From: Granulosicoccus sp.
Lineage (GTDB): Bacteria; Pseudomonadota; Gammaproteobacteria; Granulosicoccales; Granulosicoccaceae
Direction: 5' to 3'
NCBI GenBank assembly: GCA_023301795.1
Contig: JALZVU010000110.1
Span: 1-45,907, forward strand
Length of the DNA: 45,907 nucleotides
The notes below the pieces were generated by a model. It saw only the letters and a program-made list of their open reading frames with translations. It did not search any database and was not told the origin of the DNA. Each line of letters opens with the position of its first letter. Position 1 is the stretch's first letter. The position numbers were made by a program, and so were the translations under genes. Of the stretch, positions 18,688 through 28,057 are shown one piece after another.

Positions 18688-19509
18688 TTAACATGTAGCC
18701 GACATGAGGATAGGACTCTCGGCATCTTCGGCAACATCAGTAATCAGCATATGACCGGGTTTGTGCGTTATGCATAGTGGCAATCGCGCCTCTTCCAGCG
18801 CTATCTGCGGTGTGACACCACAGGCCCAGAATACAGGCACGTGACCCTTCTCTACCGGCACAACATCGCCCCAGTCTGGTTTGGCAAGATCTGTGATGCC
18901 AATGGATGCCGGATCCCCCCAATGGACAGGTGCACCATGCGCCAGTGGAAATTTTCTTGACACATCAACAACAGTATCGATGTCGGCCTCAGGTATGGCA
19001 CGCATGGAAACAGCCATCTTCCCGGCAAACGGTCCAGCGCGTACGGTGTCAATATTTGATCGGTACATCGGCACGGTCTTGTCGTGATCAATATGCCACA
19101 TGGGTATGCCAGCGTTCTGCAGTGCGCGTTCAAACGTAAAGGAACAGCCCAAGGCGAAGACCACAAAGTCATCTTGCCAGAGCTCAGTTATCTGCGTGAC
19201 ACTTTGCTGAAGCGATCCGTCAACATACACATTGTAGGCAGGCACATCAGTACGGATATCAATGTCCCGGCCCAAGGTGTGCAAAAAAGGCTTGCCGGTG
19301 TCAGAAACACCAGTAACAGGGCACGGCTTGGGATTGCGCTGACAAAAACGCATGAAATCCAGTGCATAAGGCTCAGGCATTATGGCAAGATTTGCCTGTA
19401 AAAGACCCTCACCCAGACCGGCAGTGTGCGAGCAGTAAGCACCCGTGCGAATGGCCTTTCGCAAGCTTTCCAGCCCGCCAGTTTTCAATGTGTGGTATGC
19501 GTTAATCAC
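18688..19509 (-). CDS. DUF1445/UPF0317 putative hydro-lyase (D-glutamate cyclase-like)
   Basis: 273 residues, the usual length of the UPF0317 family. Recognisable segments are GLGEGLLQANLAIMP, DFMRFCQRNPKPCPV, FALGCSFTFE and CGVTPQIALEEA. Bacterial members are annotated as putative hydro-lyases; the mammalian mitochondrial relative is reported to act as a D-glutamate cyclase/5-oxo-D-prolinase, so an acid such as D-glutamate or 5-oxo-D-proline is a reasonable substrate, but this is transfer by homology. It lies between the LysR gene and the TRAP binding-protein gene on the same strand, which suggests TRAP import of the substrate followed by cytoplasmic conversion. No signal peptide is seen. 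Confidence 0.88.
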   Translation of the reverse strand: MINAYHTLKTGGLESLRKAIRTGAYCSHTAGLGEGLLQANLAIMPEPYALDFMRFCQRNPKPCPVTGVSDTGKPFLHTLGRDIDIRTDVPAYNVYVDGSLQQSVTQITELWQDDFVVFALGCSFTFERALQNAGIPMWHIDHDKTVPMYRSNIDTVRAGPFAGKMAVSMRAIPEADIDTVVDVSRKFPLAHGAPVHWGDPASIGITDLAKPDWGDVVPVEKGHVPVFWACGVTPQIALEEARLPLCITHKPGHMLITDVAEDAESPILMSATC

Positions 19510-19634
19510 GAGCGCTCCTTGAATCAGCCAAGATTCGCAGACTTAACTAATAAGGTCAAATCGAATATTTTTGTTCATATCGATTAATATTTTTGATCAC
19601 TTGGATGTCTGACCCTTGCCGGGCTTTACGCCGT

Positions 19635-20534
19635 TTAATCAGCGTGCCCTTTTTGGTAAGCACAAGCGATTTCGTTTGCCAGATTGGCAGCCGTCTCCAC
19701 CATGTGACTCTTCGGCTCATCCAGAAAAGACGCTGTAAACAACAAAGGTGACGGCACCCAGCCAGGATCAAACTCTCGTATTCTGCCTTGCTCTACATAG
19801 CTGTTTCCAAGCACTTTGGGCAACGCAGCCACCCCCAAATCCGCTTCGACAAGTCGAAAACAGGCAGACAACGAGGATGACGGAAACATTGAACAATCTG
19901 GACCCACGCGCTCAAAAAGAAGCGCCTTGAGTTCGCGATAGGGCCGAGTATGGCGCGCGTAAGTAATAACCGGTTTTGAAAAAATCAATGCCTCTGTATC
20001 TTCCAGAGTTGGCAAGTGTGCGGTGTACCAGGCCAAATCAAATCCTGGCAACTCAATATTATTGACAGAGTAGTCCGATACAGGCCCCAGTAAAATCCCC
20101 AGATCAATCTCTCGATTTAACAAACTTGCTCGCAGGTTTATCGAAATATCAACATTAAACTCAATCTCAAGGTTCGGGTGTTGACGGTGGAGCGCCGTTA
20201 CCAGATCGGGTAACCAACATTGCGCAATTGTTTCAGAAACACCCAAACGCAAACGACCCTCGATGCCAGCAGGCTCCACAACATCACGTTCAACCTGTTC
20301 TGCCAAGTACTCAAATTTCTCAGCATGTGCAAGCAGCAACTCACCACGCTTGGTCAAGCGCATACCCACGGATGTGCGCTCAAAAAGCTCGCAGCACATC
20401 GAGCTTTCCAGATTTTTGATTCTGGCGGTGACAGCAGGCTGAGTGAGATTCAATCCAACAGCAGCTTTTCGAACGCCACCCAATCGAATAACAGCAAGAA
20501 AAGTACTCAATTGCTCAAGATTAATACCTTTCAT
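19635..20534 (-). CDS. LysR-family regulator of the TRAP/DUF1445 unit
   Basis: 299 residues from the ATG at 20534; an upstream in-frame ATG at 20588 would add an 18-residue extension atypical for LysR proteins, and the start at LEQLSTFLAVIRLGG matches the family. The helix-turn-helix is at about 18-40 (VRKAAVGLNLTQPAVTARIK, core AVGLNLTQPAVTARI), followed by the effector-binding domain. No clear Shine-Dalgarno precedes either start. It is transcribed toward the DUF1445 and TRAP genes, 125 bases before the former, so it most likely regulates them in response to the imported acid. Target and effector are inferred from position only. Confidence 0.88.
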   Translation of the reverse strand: MKGINLEQLSTFLAVIRLGGVRKAAVGLNLTQPAVTARIKNLESSMCCELFERTSVGMRLTKRGELLLAHAEKFEYLAEQVERDVVEPAGIEGRLRLGVSETIAQCWLPDLVTALHRQHPNLEIEFNVDISINLRASLLNREIDLGILLGPVSDYSVNNIELPGFDLAWYTAHLPTLEDTEALIFSKPVITYARHTRPYRELKALLFERVGPDCSMFPSSSLSACFRLVEADLGVAALPKVLGNSYVEQGRIREFDPGWVPSPLLFTASFLDEPKSHMVETAANLANEIACAYQKGHAD

Positions 20535-20984
20535 AAATGAGTCTACTTGTGTCCAACATAAGCCTACACTGACAGCATAATTTAACAAAACTCAAAAGCG
20601 CCTTTGACGGCTGATGGACAAATCGTGTACCCACACTATCCGAACAAGCAAGAATCATTTCAATTTTTAACAAATCCGGCCTTAAGACAGGCTCCTGGCT
20701 TTCACACAGATTCATGAGATTCCACTGTTAGAGAGAACGGCGTTGCGCACTGTGAACCAGACAGGCTTCACCTGATAATTAGGGAACTGTCGACCATTTT
20801 CGGTAATTTTCCAGTCATACCTATCACTTTCATGACCGCGACAGCACGAATTGATAGCGCCTAGTTGGTACTATCGCTGTATACGTTCGCTGGCCTTGTA
20901 CCTGTTACGCGGGCTTAAAATATCTTTAATGCAGCGCACAGCCTCTGGGCCTTTCCCAAAGCTACTGCTGCTGGAGCAACAATC
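20535..20984. other. Intergenic region between LysR and Amt-kinase genes
   Basis: About 450 bases separate the divergent genes. I see no coding sequence. The only structure noted is a pair of 9-base direct repeats AGACAGGCT at 20685-20693 and 20759-20767. Promoters for both genes must lie here, but no convincing sigma-70 or sigma-54 site could be picked by eye. Confidence 0.5.
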
Positions 20985-23900
20985 TTGATCGAATCGGCAA
21001 TTTTCAACACCAGCTGGATTCTGCTGTGTGCTTTTCTGGTTATGACCATGCAAATCGGCTTTTGCATGCTCGAAGCAGGCTTGGTGCGACAGAAAAACAG
21101 CATCAATGTCGCGTACAAGAATCTCATGGACTTCGTGGTGGCAGGCCTTGTATTCTGGGTCGTTGGCTTTGGCATTATGTACGGCACTGGCCATAGCAGC
21201 GGCCTGTTCGGTACAGACATGTTCTTAAAGAGTCATGCGGAGGGCGCTACCGCCTTTTTCCTGTTTCAGCTGGTGTTTTGTAGTGCAGCTGCCACTATCG
21301 TTGGTGGCGCGCTTGCAGAACGAACACGACTAGCCGGATATCTTGTTATCAGTGCTCTGGTAGCCGCAGTGTTCTACCCACTAATGGGGCATTGGGCGTG
21401 GGGCGGTGTACTGGGCAATGGCACCCCTGGGTGGTTGGCCGAACTTGGCTTTATAGATTTTGCCGGATCCAGCGTGGTGCACGGAGTAGGAGGATGGCTG
21501 GCACTGGCAGCGGTTATGATCGTTGGCCCACGCATCGGGCGCTTTGACAAAGACGCCCCACCCATACGCGGCAGCAACTACACCGTGGCAACCGTTGGTG
21601 TCCTTGTGCTGTGGTTCGGCTGGTTCGGTTTTAACGGCGGCAGTGCACTCGAATACAACGCAACCGTACCCAGCATTCTAGTTAATACATCATTAGCAGC
21701 GGCGGCTGGTGGCTTCGCACTGCTCTCATGGGCTTGGGTGAAGGAGAAAAAAACTGATATTGCCGCCTCATTGAACGGCACTATTGCAGGCCTAGTGGGC
21801 GTTACCGCAGGAGCCCACGTCTATGAGGCAACCGATGCTGTCATAGTCGGCGTTGCCTCCGCAGCTGCCTGTGGACTTGCCACAAAATTGCTTGAACGCT
21901 TGAAAATTGACGATGTAATCAGTGCCTGGCCAGCACATGCCGTCGCTGGCGGAGTTGGAACATTGCTGGTTGCGTTGCTTGGCGACATGGCAGCTTTTCC
22001 CGAAGCCACATCACGCCCCGAACAACTACTTATTCAAGCCACTGGGGTTCTTGCGGTGGCCGGCTGGGCATTCGGCGTTGGCTATGTAGTATTGTTCGGA
22101 TTAAACAAAATCCTGCCCCTGCGCGTTTCCGCTGAGGCTGAAATTATTGGTTTGAATGTGGCCGAGCACGGCGCCTCAACTGATATTGCAGATCTTATGG
22201 GCGAGATGCACTCACATCGTGACAAGGGTGATTTCAACGCACCGGTAGTGGTTGAACCGCATACAGAAGTAGGACAGATTGCCACTGAATACAATCGCGT
22301 GCTGGAACGGGTGCGACTGGAAATCGAAACACGCGAGGAAGCCTACCGTCAGTTAGAAGAGGCCAGTGAGTTTCGTTTTATCTTTGAAAATGCCCATGAA
22401 GGCATTCTGCAGTTTGCGCGCAATGGCAGTGTCACAAAAGCCAATCCCGCTGCGATTGCTCTGCTTGGCTTCCAGTCTGAGGAAGGCCTCATCAACGGCA
22501 TCGGTAAGTGGATGTCCAAACTGGAGGGCGTTGACAAAGAGCTTGAACTAAAACGCATGATCAGCCTACTTAACGACAAAGGCGTGGCTCGCGAAATAGA
22601 GCTGTCGTTTACCAGAAATATCGATGGCCGGTCAGGATACGTACAGATTGATCTTCGCAAGGTAATGGGAACAGGTGATGCACCCACCACGGTGCTTGCA
22701 TCCATCATCGATATCAGCGACCGTAAAGCCAATGATCGTCTACGCATAGAACGCGATGCAGCAACTGCTGCCAGTCAAGCCAAAAGCGAGTTTCTGGCCA
22801 ACATGAGTCACGAAATTCGCACACCACTCAACGGCGTAACCGGCATGCTCGAGCTACTGTCGCGCACAGAGCTGGACGCGCGACAATCACGATTCATACA
22901 TGTGGCTGGCACCTCAGCTGATTCATTACTCTCGGTGATTAATGACATCCTTGATGTGTCCAAGATTGAAGCTGGCAAGCTTGAACTTGAAACCACCGCA
23001 TTCGCGCTGCCCGAGTTACTGGCAGACGTACTCGACATGTTCGCCCCACAGGCTGCCAGCAAAGGTATCGAACTTGCCAGCCTGTTTCCCACCAATATTC
23101 CTGAGCGCGTCATCGGCGACCCGGAAAGACTTCGCCAGGTGTTTGTCAATCTAGTCGGCAACGCACTCAAGTTCACCGAAGAAGGCACTGTCACACTGCG
23201 TTGCAAGACAACGTACAGAGGTAGCACTGATGCCCAACTGCATTTTGAAGTGCAGGACAGCGGACCGGGTATTGTGCCTGCCGAACGCGACCGTCTTTTT
23301 GAAGCATTTAGTCAGGCAGATACGTCCACGACTCGTAAACACGGCGGTACCGGTCTCGGCTTGACGATTACCCGACAGCTTGTCGAGCTGATGGGTGGGC
23401 GCATCAATGTCGAAAGCGAGCTGGGACAAGGCACCACTTTCAGCATTGATCTGGATCTGCCCGTTGTGGAGGCTACCCGTGCCCCAAGCGACGCCAAACC
23501 TTTGGGTGTGGATACCGGATCTCAAACTGCCTTGCGTGTGCTGGCAGTGGATGATCATCCGATAAATCTTGAGCTATTGGATGGACTGCTGGAACCTGAA
23601 GGCTTCTCGGTAACCTCCGTTGATGGTGCACAGGCGGCGATGACTCAGCTTGAGCGGGCGATAGAAGAAGATTCGCCATTTTCGCTTGCGCTGCTGGACT
23701 ATCAAATGCCCACGGTTGACGGCAAAGAGCTTTCGCGCATGATTCGTTCCGACAAGCGATTTGATGATTTGCAAATCATCATGTTGACATCGATTGATCA
23801 GGCGCTCACGACTACCGAGCGCACAGAACTTAACATCCACGCAAGCATCACCAAACCTTTGCGTCGTTCGCGTCTATTCGATGCCATCAACGAGACACTC

Positions 23901-24449
23901 GGGCGGCCTCAGCTCGCATCGTCACCGGCTGTTGCCACATCAGTCACCGACCTTGCAGCAGAACGTGTTGCCGCAGCACGCAGCTCCACACCCGAGTTAG
24001 CGGTTCGGCAAGCATACCAACAGACTATAGTTGAGCCCGCGTTGCCAACGCCTGTCAGCGCTACCAACGGGCGATCGTTGTGTGTGCTCATAGTCGAAGA
24101 CAATGCAGTCAACCAGATGGTTATAGATGAGCTATTACGCGGGTTCGGCCATACCACCGTACTTGCTGAGAATGGCCAGCAGGCATTGGGTTGCGTCATA
24201 CAAGGCAATATCGATCTGGTACTGATGGATTGCCAGATGCCTGTCATGGACGGGTTCGAAGCCACCCGACGCCTGCGTGATATGGAAGCAGAACAAGGCA
24301 CACCACGGTTGCCTATCATTGCAGTTACGGCTAATGCCATCAAAGGTGATCGCGAGCGCTGCATTGCTGCGGGTATGGATGACTATGTCAGCAAGCCCAT
24401 TAATACAGCGAAACTGACAGAAGCAATCCTCAAGCATGCACCAGCGTGA
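20985..24449 (+). CDS. Ammonium transporter-hybrid histidine kinase fusion (Amt-PAS-HK-REC-REC)
   Basis: 1154 residues. Residues 1-395 are a full Amt channel: Phe gate F98 and F216, D158, S220, and both pore histidines H166 (SVVH) and H318 (PAHAV). A linker at 396-455 resembles a HAMP or coiled coil; a PAS domain spans about 460-580; the kinase dimerisation helix carries His609 in SHEIRTPLNG; the ATPase has VNLVGNALKF (N box), DSGPGI and HGGTGLGL. Two receiver domains follow with phospho-acceptors D905 and D1082. There is no HPt domain, so another protein must pass the phosphate on. The start is TTG with GGAG eight bases upstream; the only in-frame alternatives before a TAA are weaker. The protein probably senses ammonium by channel occupancy and signals to a separate HPt or regulator. 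Amt-kinase fusions are known in some planctomycetes and other bacteria. Confidence 0.93.
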   Translation: MIESAIFNTSWILLCAFLVMTMQIGFCMLEAGLVRQKNSINVAYKNLMDFVVAGLVFWVVGFGIMYGTGHSSGLFGTDMFLKSHAEGATAFFLFQLVFCSAAATIVGGALAERTRLAGYLVISALVAAVFYPLMGHWAWGGVLGNGTPGWLAELGFIDFAGSSVVHGVGGWLALAAVMIVGPRIGRFDKDAPPIRGSNYTVATVGVLVLWFGWFGFNGGSALEYNATVPSILVNTSLAAAAGGFALLSWAWVKEKKTDIAASLNGTIAGLVGVTAGAHVYEATDAVIVGVASAAACGLATKLLERLKIDDVISAWPAHAVAGGVGTLLVALLGDMAAFPEATSRPEQLLIQATGVLAVAGWAFGVGYVVLFGLNKILPLRVSAEAEIIGLNVAEHGASTDIADLMGEMHSHRDKGDFNAPVVVEPHTEVGQIATEYNRVLERVRLEIETREEAYRQLEEASEFRFIFENAHEGILQFARNGSVTKANPAAIALLGFQSEEGLINGIGKWMSKLEGVDKELELKRMISLLNDKGVAREIELSFTRNIDGRSGYVQIDLRKVMGTGDAPTTVLASIIDISDRKANDRLRIERDAATAASQAKSEFLANMSHEIRTPLNGVTGMLELLSRTELDARQSRFIHVAGTSADSLLSVINDILDVSKIEAGKLELETTAFALPELLADVLDMFAPQAASKGIELASLFPTNIPERVIGDPERLRQVFVNLVGNALKFTEEGTVTLRCKTTYRGSTDAQLHFEVQDSGPGIVPAERDRLFEAFSQADTSTTRKHGGTGLGLTITRQLVELMGGRINVESELGQGTTFSIDLDLPVVEATRAPSDAKPLGVDTGSQTALRVLAVDDHPINLELLDGLLEPEGFSVTSVDGAQAAMTQLERAIEEDSPFSLALLDYQMPTVDGKELSRMIRSDKRFDDLQIIMLTSIDQALTTTERTELNIHASITKPLRRSRLFDAINETLGRPQLASSPAVATSVTDLAAERVAAARSSTPELAVRQAYQQTIVEPALPTPVSATNGRSLCVLIVEDNAVNQMVIDELLRGFGHTTVLAENGQQALGCVIQGNIDLVLMDCQMPVMDGFEATRRLRDMEAEQGTPRLPIIAVTANAIKGDRERCIAAGMDDYVSKPINTAKLTEAILKHAPA

Positions 24450-24562
24450 ATCAGAGGATCTGTAGTTATTCTTCACTGAGGGTCTGTTAACGCATACTAT
24501 GGCTGACTGCACTGACAAGAGCGATCGTCAGTGCCTGTCAGCCACACCCTGAAATAGACCCG

Positions 24563-25951
24563 ATGACATCTGAAAAATCCACCCAGTTCAGCTCGCTCCC
24601 CATCCGCCCCGAGCTCCTCCAGTCTTTAAACGCCGCTCAATACGTGCAGATGACCCCCATCCAGTCAATGTCTGCCGAGGCCATTCTTGGTGGCAAGGAT
24701 GTTCTGGCACAGGCAAAAACAGGGAGCGGTAAAACCGCAGCATTTGCCATTGGCCTGTTGAACCGCCTCAACATCTCCATGCTTAAAACGCAGGCATTGG
24801 TCATTTGCCCGACGCGTGAATTATCTGATCAAGTGGCGGCAGAAATACGCAAACTGGCAAGCTCATTAGCCAACACGCGCATTGTCACCTTATGCGGAGG
24901 CAAGCCCATGCACGATCAGCTGGCATCACTCAAGCATGAACCCCACGTTGTAGTAGGCACTCCAGGGCGTCTCAAAAAGCATCTGGAGAAAGGCACACTC
25001 AGGCTGGAAAACGTCCAGACACTGGTATTGGATGAAGCTGACAGAATGCTGGACATGGGGTTTCACGATGACATCATGCATATTATTGATGGCACTGAAA
25101 ACGATCGCCAAACGCTCCTTTTCTCAGCAACCTATCCTGAAGATATTGTAAGAGTAAGCCGTGCCATTCAATCCGAGCCCGTACAGATTCGCATTGAACC
25201 TGAAGAGACTGGCGCACAGATAGAGCAGGTATTTGTATTTGCTAACGATGATCAGAAAACAGGCAGTCTGCTTAGAGCCATCAGTACCTACGGTCCATCT
25301 AACGCTATCATTTTCTGTAACCGCAAGCATCAGGTACAGACACTGTGCCAAGACCTTCGCCAACAAGGTTTTCATGCGGTAGCCCTGCACGGCGATCTTG
25401 AGCAGCGTGAGCGAGATGAAGCATTGGTGCTGTTTGCCAACGAAAGCGTCTCATATCTTGTTGCCACCGATGTCGCAGCGCGTGGCTTGGACATCAGTGC
25501 ACTTGGAGCCGTGATCAATTACGACCTTACACCTGACCCTGAAACCTATCTACATCGCATTGGTCGAACCGGCCGCGCTGGGCTGGACGGCATGGCTATT
25601 ACACTGGTTCACCCCAATGAAATGCATCATGTGAAAGCACTTGAGAGCTTTCTGGAACAAAAGATTACTTTTAGCGAACTCAAGCCGCCAGCTAAAGGCG
25701 CCTCACAACCCTACCCACCAACCGTCACCATCCTGATTCATTCAGGTAAGAAAGATAAAATCAGACCGGGTGACATTGTTGGGGCTCTCACCGCTGGCTC
25801 AGCACTGACCAATGATGATATCGGTAAGATCACGGTACTCCCCAAGATTTCTTATATTGCGATAGATCGCAACAAGGCGGATGTCGCTATGGAAATTCTG
25901 GCCGGGGGAAGAATTAAAAAACAGAAGATAAGGGCTAAGCAGATTCGCTAG
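24563..25951 (+). CDS. dbpA: DEAD-box ATP-dependent RNA helicase DbpA
   Basis: 462 residues. Motifs in order: Q motif with MTPIQ, Walker A AKTGSGKT (about 51-58), PTRELSDQ, TPGRL, DEAD, SAT, ARGLDIS and HRIGRTGRAG. The C-terminal 75 residues (PTVTILIHSGKKDKIRPGDIVGALT, core GKKDKIRPGDIVGA) form the DbpA RNA-binding domain that recognises hairpin 92 of 23S rRNA, so the role is late 50S subunit assembly. Length is normal for DbpA. It starts with ATG 113 bases after the Amt-kinase gene. A perfect hairpin follows the stop codon. Confidence 0.96.
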   Translation: MTSEKSTQFSSLPIRPELLQSLNAAQYVQMTPIQSMSAEAILGGKDVLAQAKTGSGKTAAFAIGLLNRLNISMLKTQALVICPTRELSDQVAAEIRKLASSLANTRIVTLCGGKPMHDQLASLKHEPHVVVGTPGRLKKHLEKGTLRLENVQTLVLDEADRMLDMGFHDDIMHIIDGTENDRQTLLFSATYPEDIVRVSRAIQSEPVQIRIEPEETGAQIEQVFVFANDDQKTGSLLRAISTYGPSNAIIFCNRKHQVQTLCQDLRQQGFHAVALHGDLEQRERDEALVLFANESVSYLVATDVAARGLDISALGAVINYDLTPDPETYLHRIGRTGRAGLDGMAITLVHPNEMHHVKALESFLEQKITFSELKPPAKGASQPYPPTVTILIHSGKKDKIRPGDIVGALTAGSALTNDDIGKITVLPKISYIAIDRNKADVAMEILAGGRIKKQKIRAKQIR

Positions 25952-25986
25952 TCATTGGGATAAACCGCCGAGTAATTTCTGGCAAC

Positions 25987-26017
25987 TGCTCCGAGCGTCT
26001 ATAAACAACTCGGAGCA
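25987..26017 (+). terminator. Hairpin after dbpA
   Basis: TGCTCCGAG and CTCGGAGCA form a perfect 9-bp stem around a 13-base loop, 35 bases past the dbpA stop. There is no T-run on either strand, so it may be a 3'-end stabilising stem or a Rho-associated site rather than a standard terminator. Confidence 0.4.
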
Positions 26018-26077
26018 AACACCCAATGGCATCTCCTTATTAAGGTTGCCGGCGACTTTGTTAAAAGCCTCAAGCAG

Positions 26078-26755
26078 TTACCACGGCATCGTTTGACCTT
26101 TCTGATCGAGAAAACGCCCGGTGTCGGCAAACGTCAGATTGTCGATGACTTTAAGGAGCCCGGCAGCACTCTCTGTCGCGCCTAGATCTGCGTTACCACC
26201 ACCCATATCAGTGCGTACCCAGCCCGGGTGCAACATGCATACGGTGATACCACGCGACTGCCACTCCAGTGCGAGTGTTCGCATGGCCATATTGGCGGCA
26301 GCCTTCGAACTACGATAAGCAACACGATCACTAGCAGCCCTCTCAAGCGAGCCCATCTGACTTGTTAATGTGACAACACGCGGCAATGCAGATGACTCCA
26401 GATGCTTCGCAAAAGCCACTGAAATACGCCAGGGAGCAATAGCATTAATGGCAAACGAGGATGCCCACTGCGCATAGTCCATATCGTCAACAGATTGCCG
26501 ATCAGACATTATTCCGGCATTGTTGATAAGTACATCCAGTGACTGCGATTCTAAGGTTTTGGCCAAAGCCGCAGTCGCAGCCTCATCGGTGACGTCCAGC
26601 TTATGGATCTCAAGCGATCCGGCAAGCGATGACAGCTGCGCTGCATCATCAGGATTACGACAGGTGGCAATAACATGCTCACCACGCTCAAGAGCCTGAC
26701 GAGTCATTTCCAGGCCGATTCCACGGTTAGCACCAGTAATAAGGTAAGTCGTCAT
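26078..26755 (-). CDS. Short-chain dehydrogenase/reductase (C-factor/sniffer-like)
   Basis: 225 residues, a compact classical SDR. The NAD(P)-binding motif TGANRGIG is at 7-14, NNAG near 77-80, the catalytic Ser is in TLTSQMGS and the Tyr-x-x-x-Lys is YRSSK. The late PGWVRTDMGG motif resembles the C-factor/carbonyl-reductase subgroup. It should reduce or oxidise a carbonyl or alcohol with NADP(H) in the cytoplasm; the substrate cannot be read from sequence. It is convergent with dbpA and seems to be a single-gene unit. Confidence 0.88.
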   Translation of the reverse strand: MTTYLITGANRGIGLEMTRQALERGEHVIATCRNPDDAAQLSSLAGSLEIHKLDVTDEAATAALAKTLESQSLDVLINNAGIMSDRQSVDDMDYAQWASSFAINAIAPWRISVAFAKHLESSALPRVVTLTSQMGSLERAASDRVAYRSSKAAANMAMRTLALEWQSRGITVCMLHPGWVRTDMGGGNADLGATESAAGLLKVIDNLTFADTGRFLDQKGQTMPW

Positions 26756-27014
26756 AAGTGGGTTCTATTCAAAATACAACAAAAAATACAACAAGATGAC
26801 TACGCTTACGAGCACCAATGTGATCGGATGAGTGCAGTCGACTCAACAAACCATCAAGGCTGGGTAACGCAGGTCTGAAGTATAAGTATTGAGAGAGACC
26901 TCCACCCTACTGTTGTATAAAATTCCAGCCAAAGTCTCTCCCCGCCTCTATCTGCAACTCAATAGATTTGGGGTTCGCAATTCACGGCAGCGCCAAGGCT
27001 CACCCTATAAATCA

Positions 27015-27713
27015 TTATTCAGCCAAGGAAAACGCAATTGTCTTCGCAACCAATACATCCAAAGAGTCAACGACGGGCACAGTTGCCTTGATATCGTTGG
27101 CAAGCAGAGAAAACTCAGAGCAACCTATCAGCAGACAGCTAGCACCGTTTTGCTCACACTGCGCAGCGGCGGCATTCAAGGTGTCGTTGTCAGCCACAGT
27201 TGCCCCCTGTGACTTGATACGACGGATAGATGCCAACATTGGCTCAGCCTGTTCGGGATAGATCACGTCCAGATCAAATTTGGCAAAGGCATTTTTGAAC
27301 AAATCAATCTGCTGGGTTGCAGGGGATGCCAGGATGCCCACTGTAGCACCACGCCCAACAATCCTTACAATAGCCTCCCCTGCCAGTTCGATCATATTCA
27401 ACAGTGGAATGTTCACAGCCGCCGTTATCTGCGGCGCGTAAAAATGTGCCGTGTTGCATGGCATGGCCAGAGCGCTCGCACCGCCACTCTCCAAGCCTTT
27501 TGCCATGTCGGCCAGAACGGGAGCCGGATCACGACCTTCTTTTCTTAATAGCCAATCAAGCCGTGATGGTATCTGGGGATTCATGTCAACCAGCAGGGGT
27601 ACGTGCGAGGCATCATCGTTGGCTGTGATGCCTACCACTACCCGTTGCTGAAACAAGATGGTGGCTTGCGGCCCCATGCCGCCGAGCACACCAATACGTT
27701 TAAAATTCCCCAT
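27015..27713 (-). CDS. Aspartate/glutamate racemase family protein
   Basis: 232 residues from the ATG at 27713, which has GAGAGA just upstream; the longer in-frame reading from 27797 runs into the preceding gene relic and is not needed. The N-terminus IGVLGGMGPQAT is characteristic. The two catalytic cysteines are visible in AMPCNTAH and LIGCSEFS, so the cofactor-independent racemase mechanism should work. It would interconvert L- and D-aspartate or a related amino acid. It lies seven bases downstream of a truncated D-cysteine-desulfhydrase-like gene on the same strand, evidently the remainder of a D-amino-acid operon. Confidence 0.9.
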   Translation of the reverse strand: MGNFKRIGVLGGMGPQATILFQQRVVVGITANDDASHVPLLVDMNPQIPSRLDWLLRKEGRDPAPVLADMAKGLESGGASALAMPCNTAHFYAPQITAAVNIPLLNMIELAGEAIVRIVGRGATVGILASPATQQIDLFKNAFAKFDLDVIYPEQAEPMLASIRRIKSQGATVADNDTLNAAAAQCEQNGASCLLIGCSEFSLLANDIKATVPVVDSLDVLVAKTIAFSLAE

Positions 27714-27720
27714 CACTCTC

Positions 27721-27924
27721 TCAAGTTGCAGATGCACCAGTCCAGCGACCGGTAAAATCGAATGCCGAGTCATAACCAAACAACGCGACAGCACCACCAG
27801 TGTGCAAGAAAACCACTCGCTCGTCTTTACTGAATTTACCCTGCCGAATCAAATCGATAAAACCTGCAGCGCCTTTAGCTGAATACACAGGATCTAGCAG
27901 TATCGCTTCAAGCTCGGCAAACAT
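27721..27924 (-). pseudogene. C-terminal remnant of a D-cysteine desulfhydrase/ACC deaminase-like gene
   Basis: 67 residues are recognisable: [20 protein letters not shown] and [15 protein letters not shown] match the C-terminal end of PLP-dependent D-cysteine desulfhydrases and ACC deaminases, proteins of about 330 residues. The N-terminal three quarters, including the PLP lysine, are missing. Upstream the frame stays open for a few codons but shows no family similarity. Its stop lies 7 bases from the racemase start, the spacing of an operon. Confidence 0.75.
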
Positions 27925-28023
27925 GGGTATCTGGAAAGATACATGACGAAAATCTCTTAGTAGATGATTCGCGCATACTAGGTCAATTAATTCGCCTTTG
28001 CCAATGCAAATTGGATGGCATGA

Positions 28024-28041
28024 TATGCGTTTTTTCGCATA
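28024..28041. promoter_or_regulatory. LysR-type operator relic
   Basis: TATGCG-TTTTTT-CGCATA, a perfect inverted repeat with T and A at its outer ends, lies 17 bases before the ATG of the LysR relic and between it and the divergent desulfhydrase relic. This is where a LysR autoregulatory site is expected. Confidence 0.5.
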
Positions 28042-28057
28042 GCGCGAGGATTATCCG

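Noticed and set aside
20866-20882. Possible sigma-54 promoter (TGGTAC...CTGT) before the Amt-kinase gene
   Set aside because: The GG and GC pairs are 7 rather than 10 bases apart, so the -24/-12 geometry fails.
22349-22747. 132-codon open frame on the minus strand
   Set aside because: Antisense to the PAS/kinase part of the Amt fusion; serine-rich low-complexity translation typical of a shadow frame.
27714-27797. 28-residue N-terminal extension of the racemase
   Set aside because: It overlaps the desulfhydrase relic, and the ATG at 27713 has a Shine-Dalgarno and leads directly into the conserved IGVLGGMGP start.
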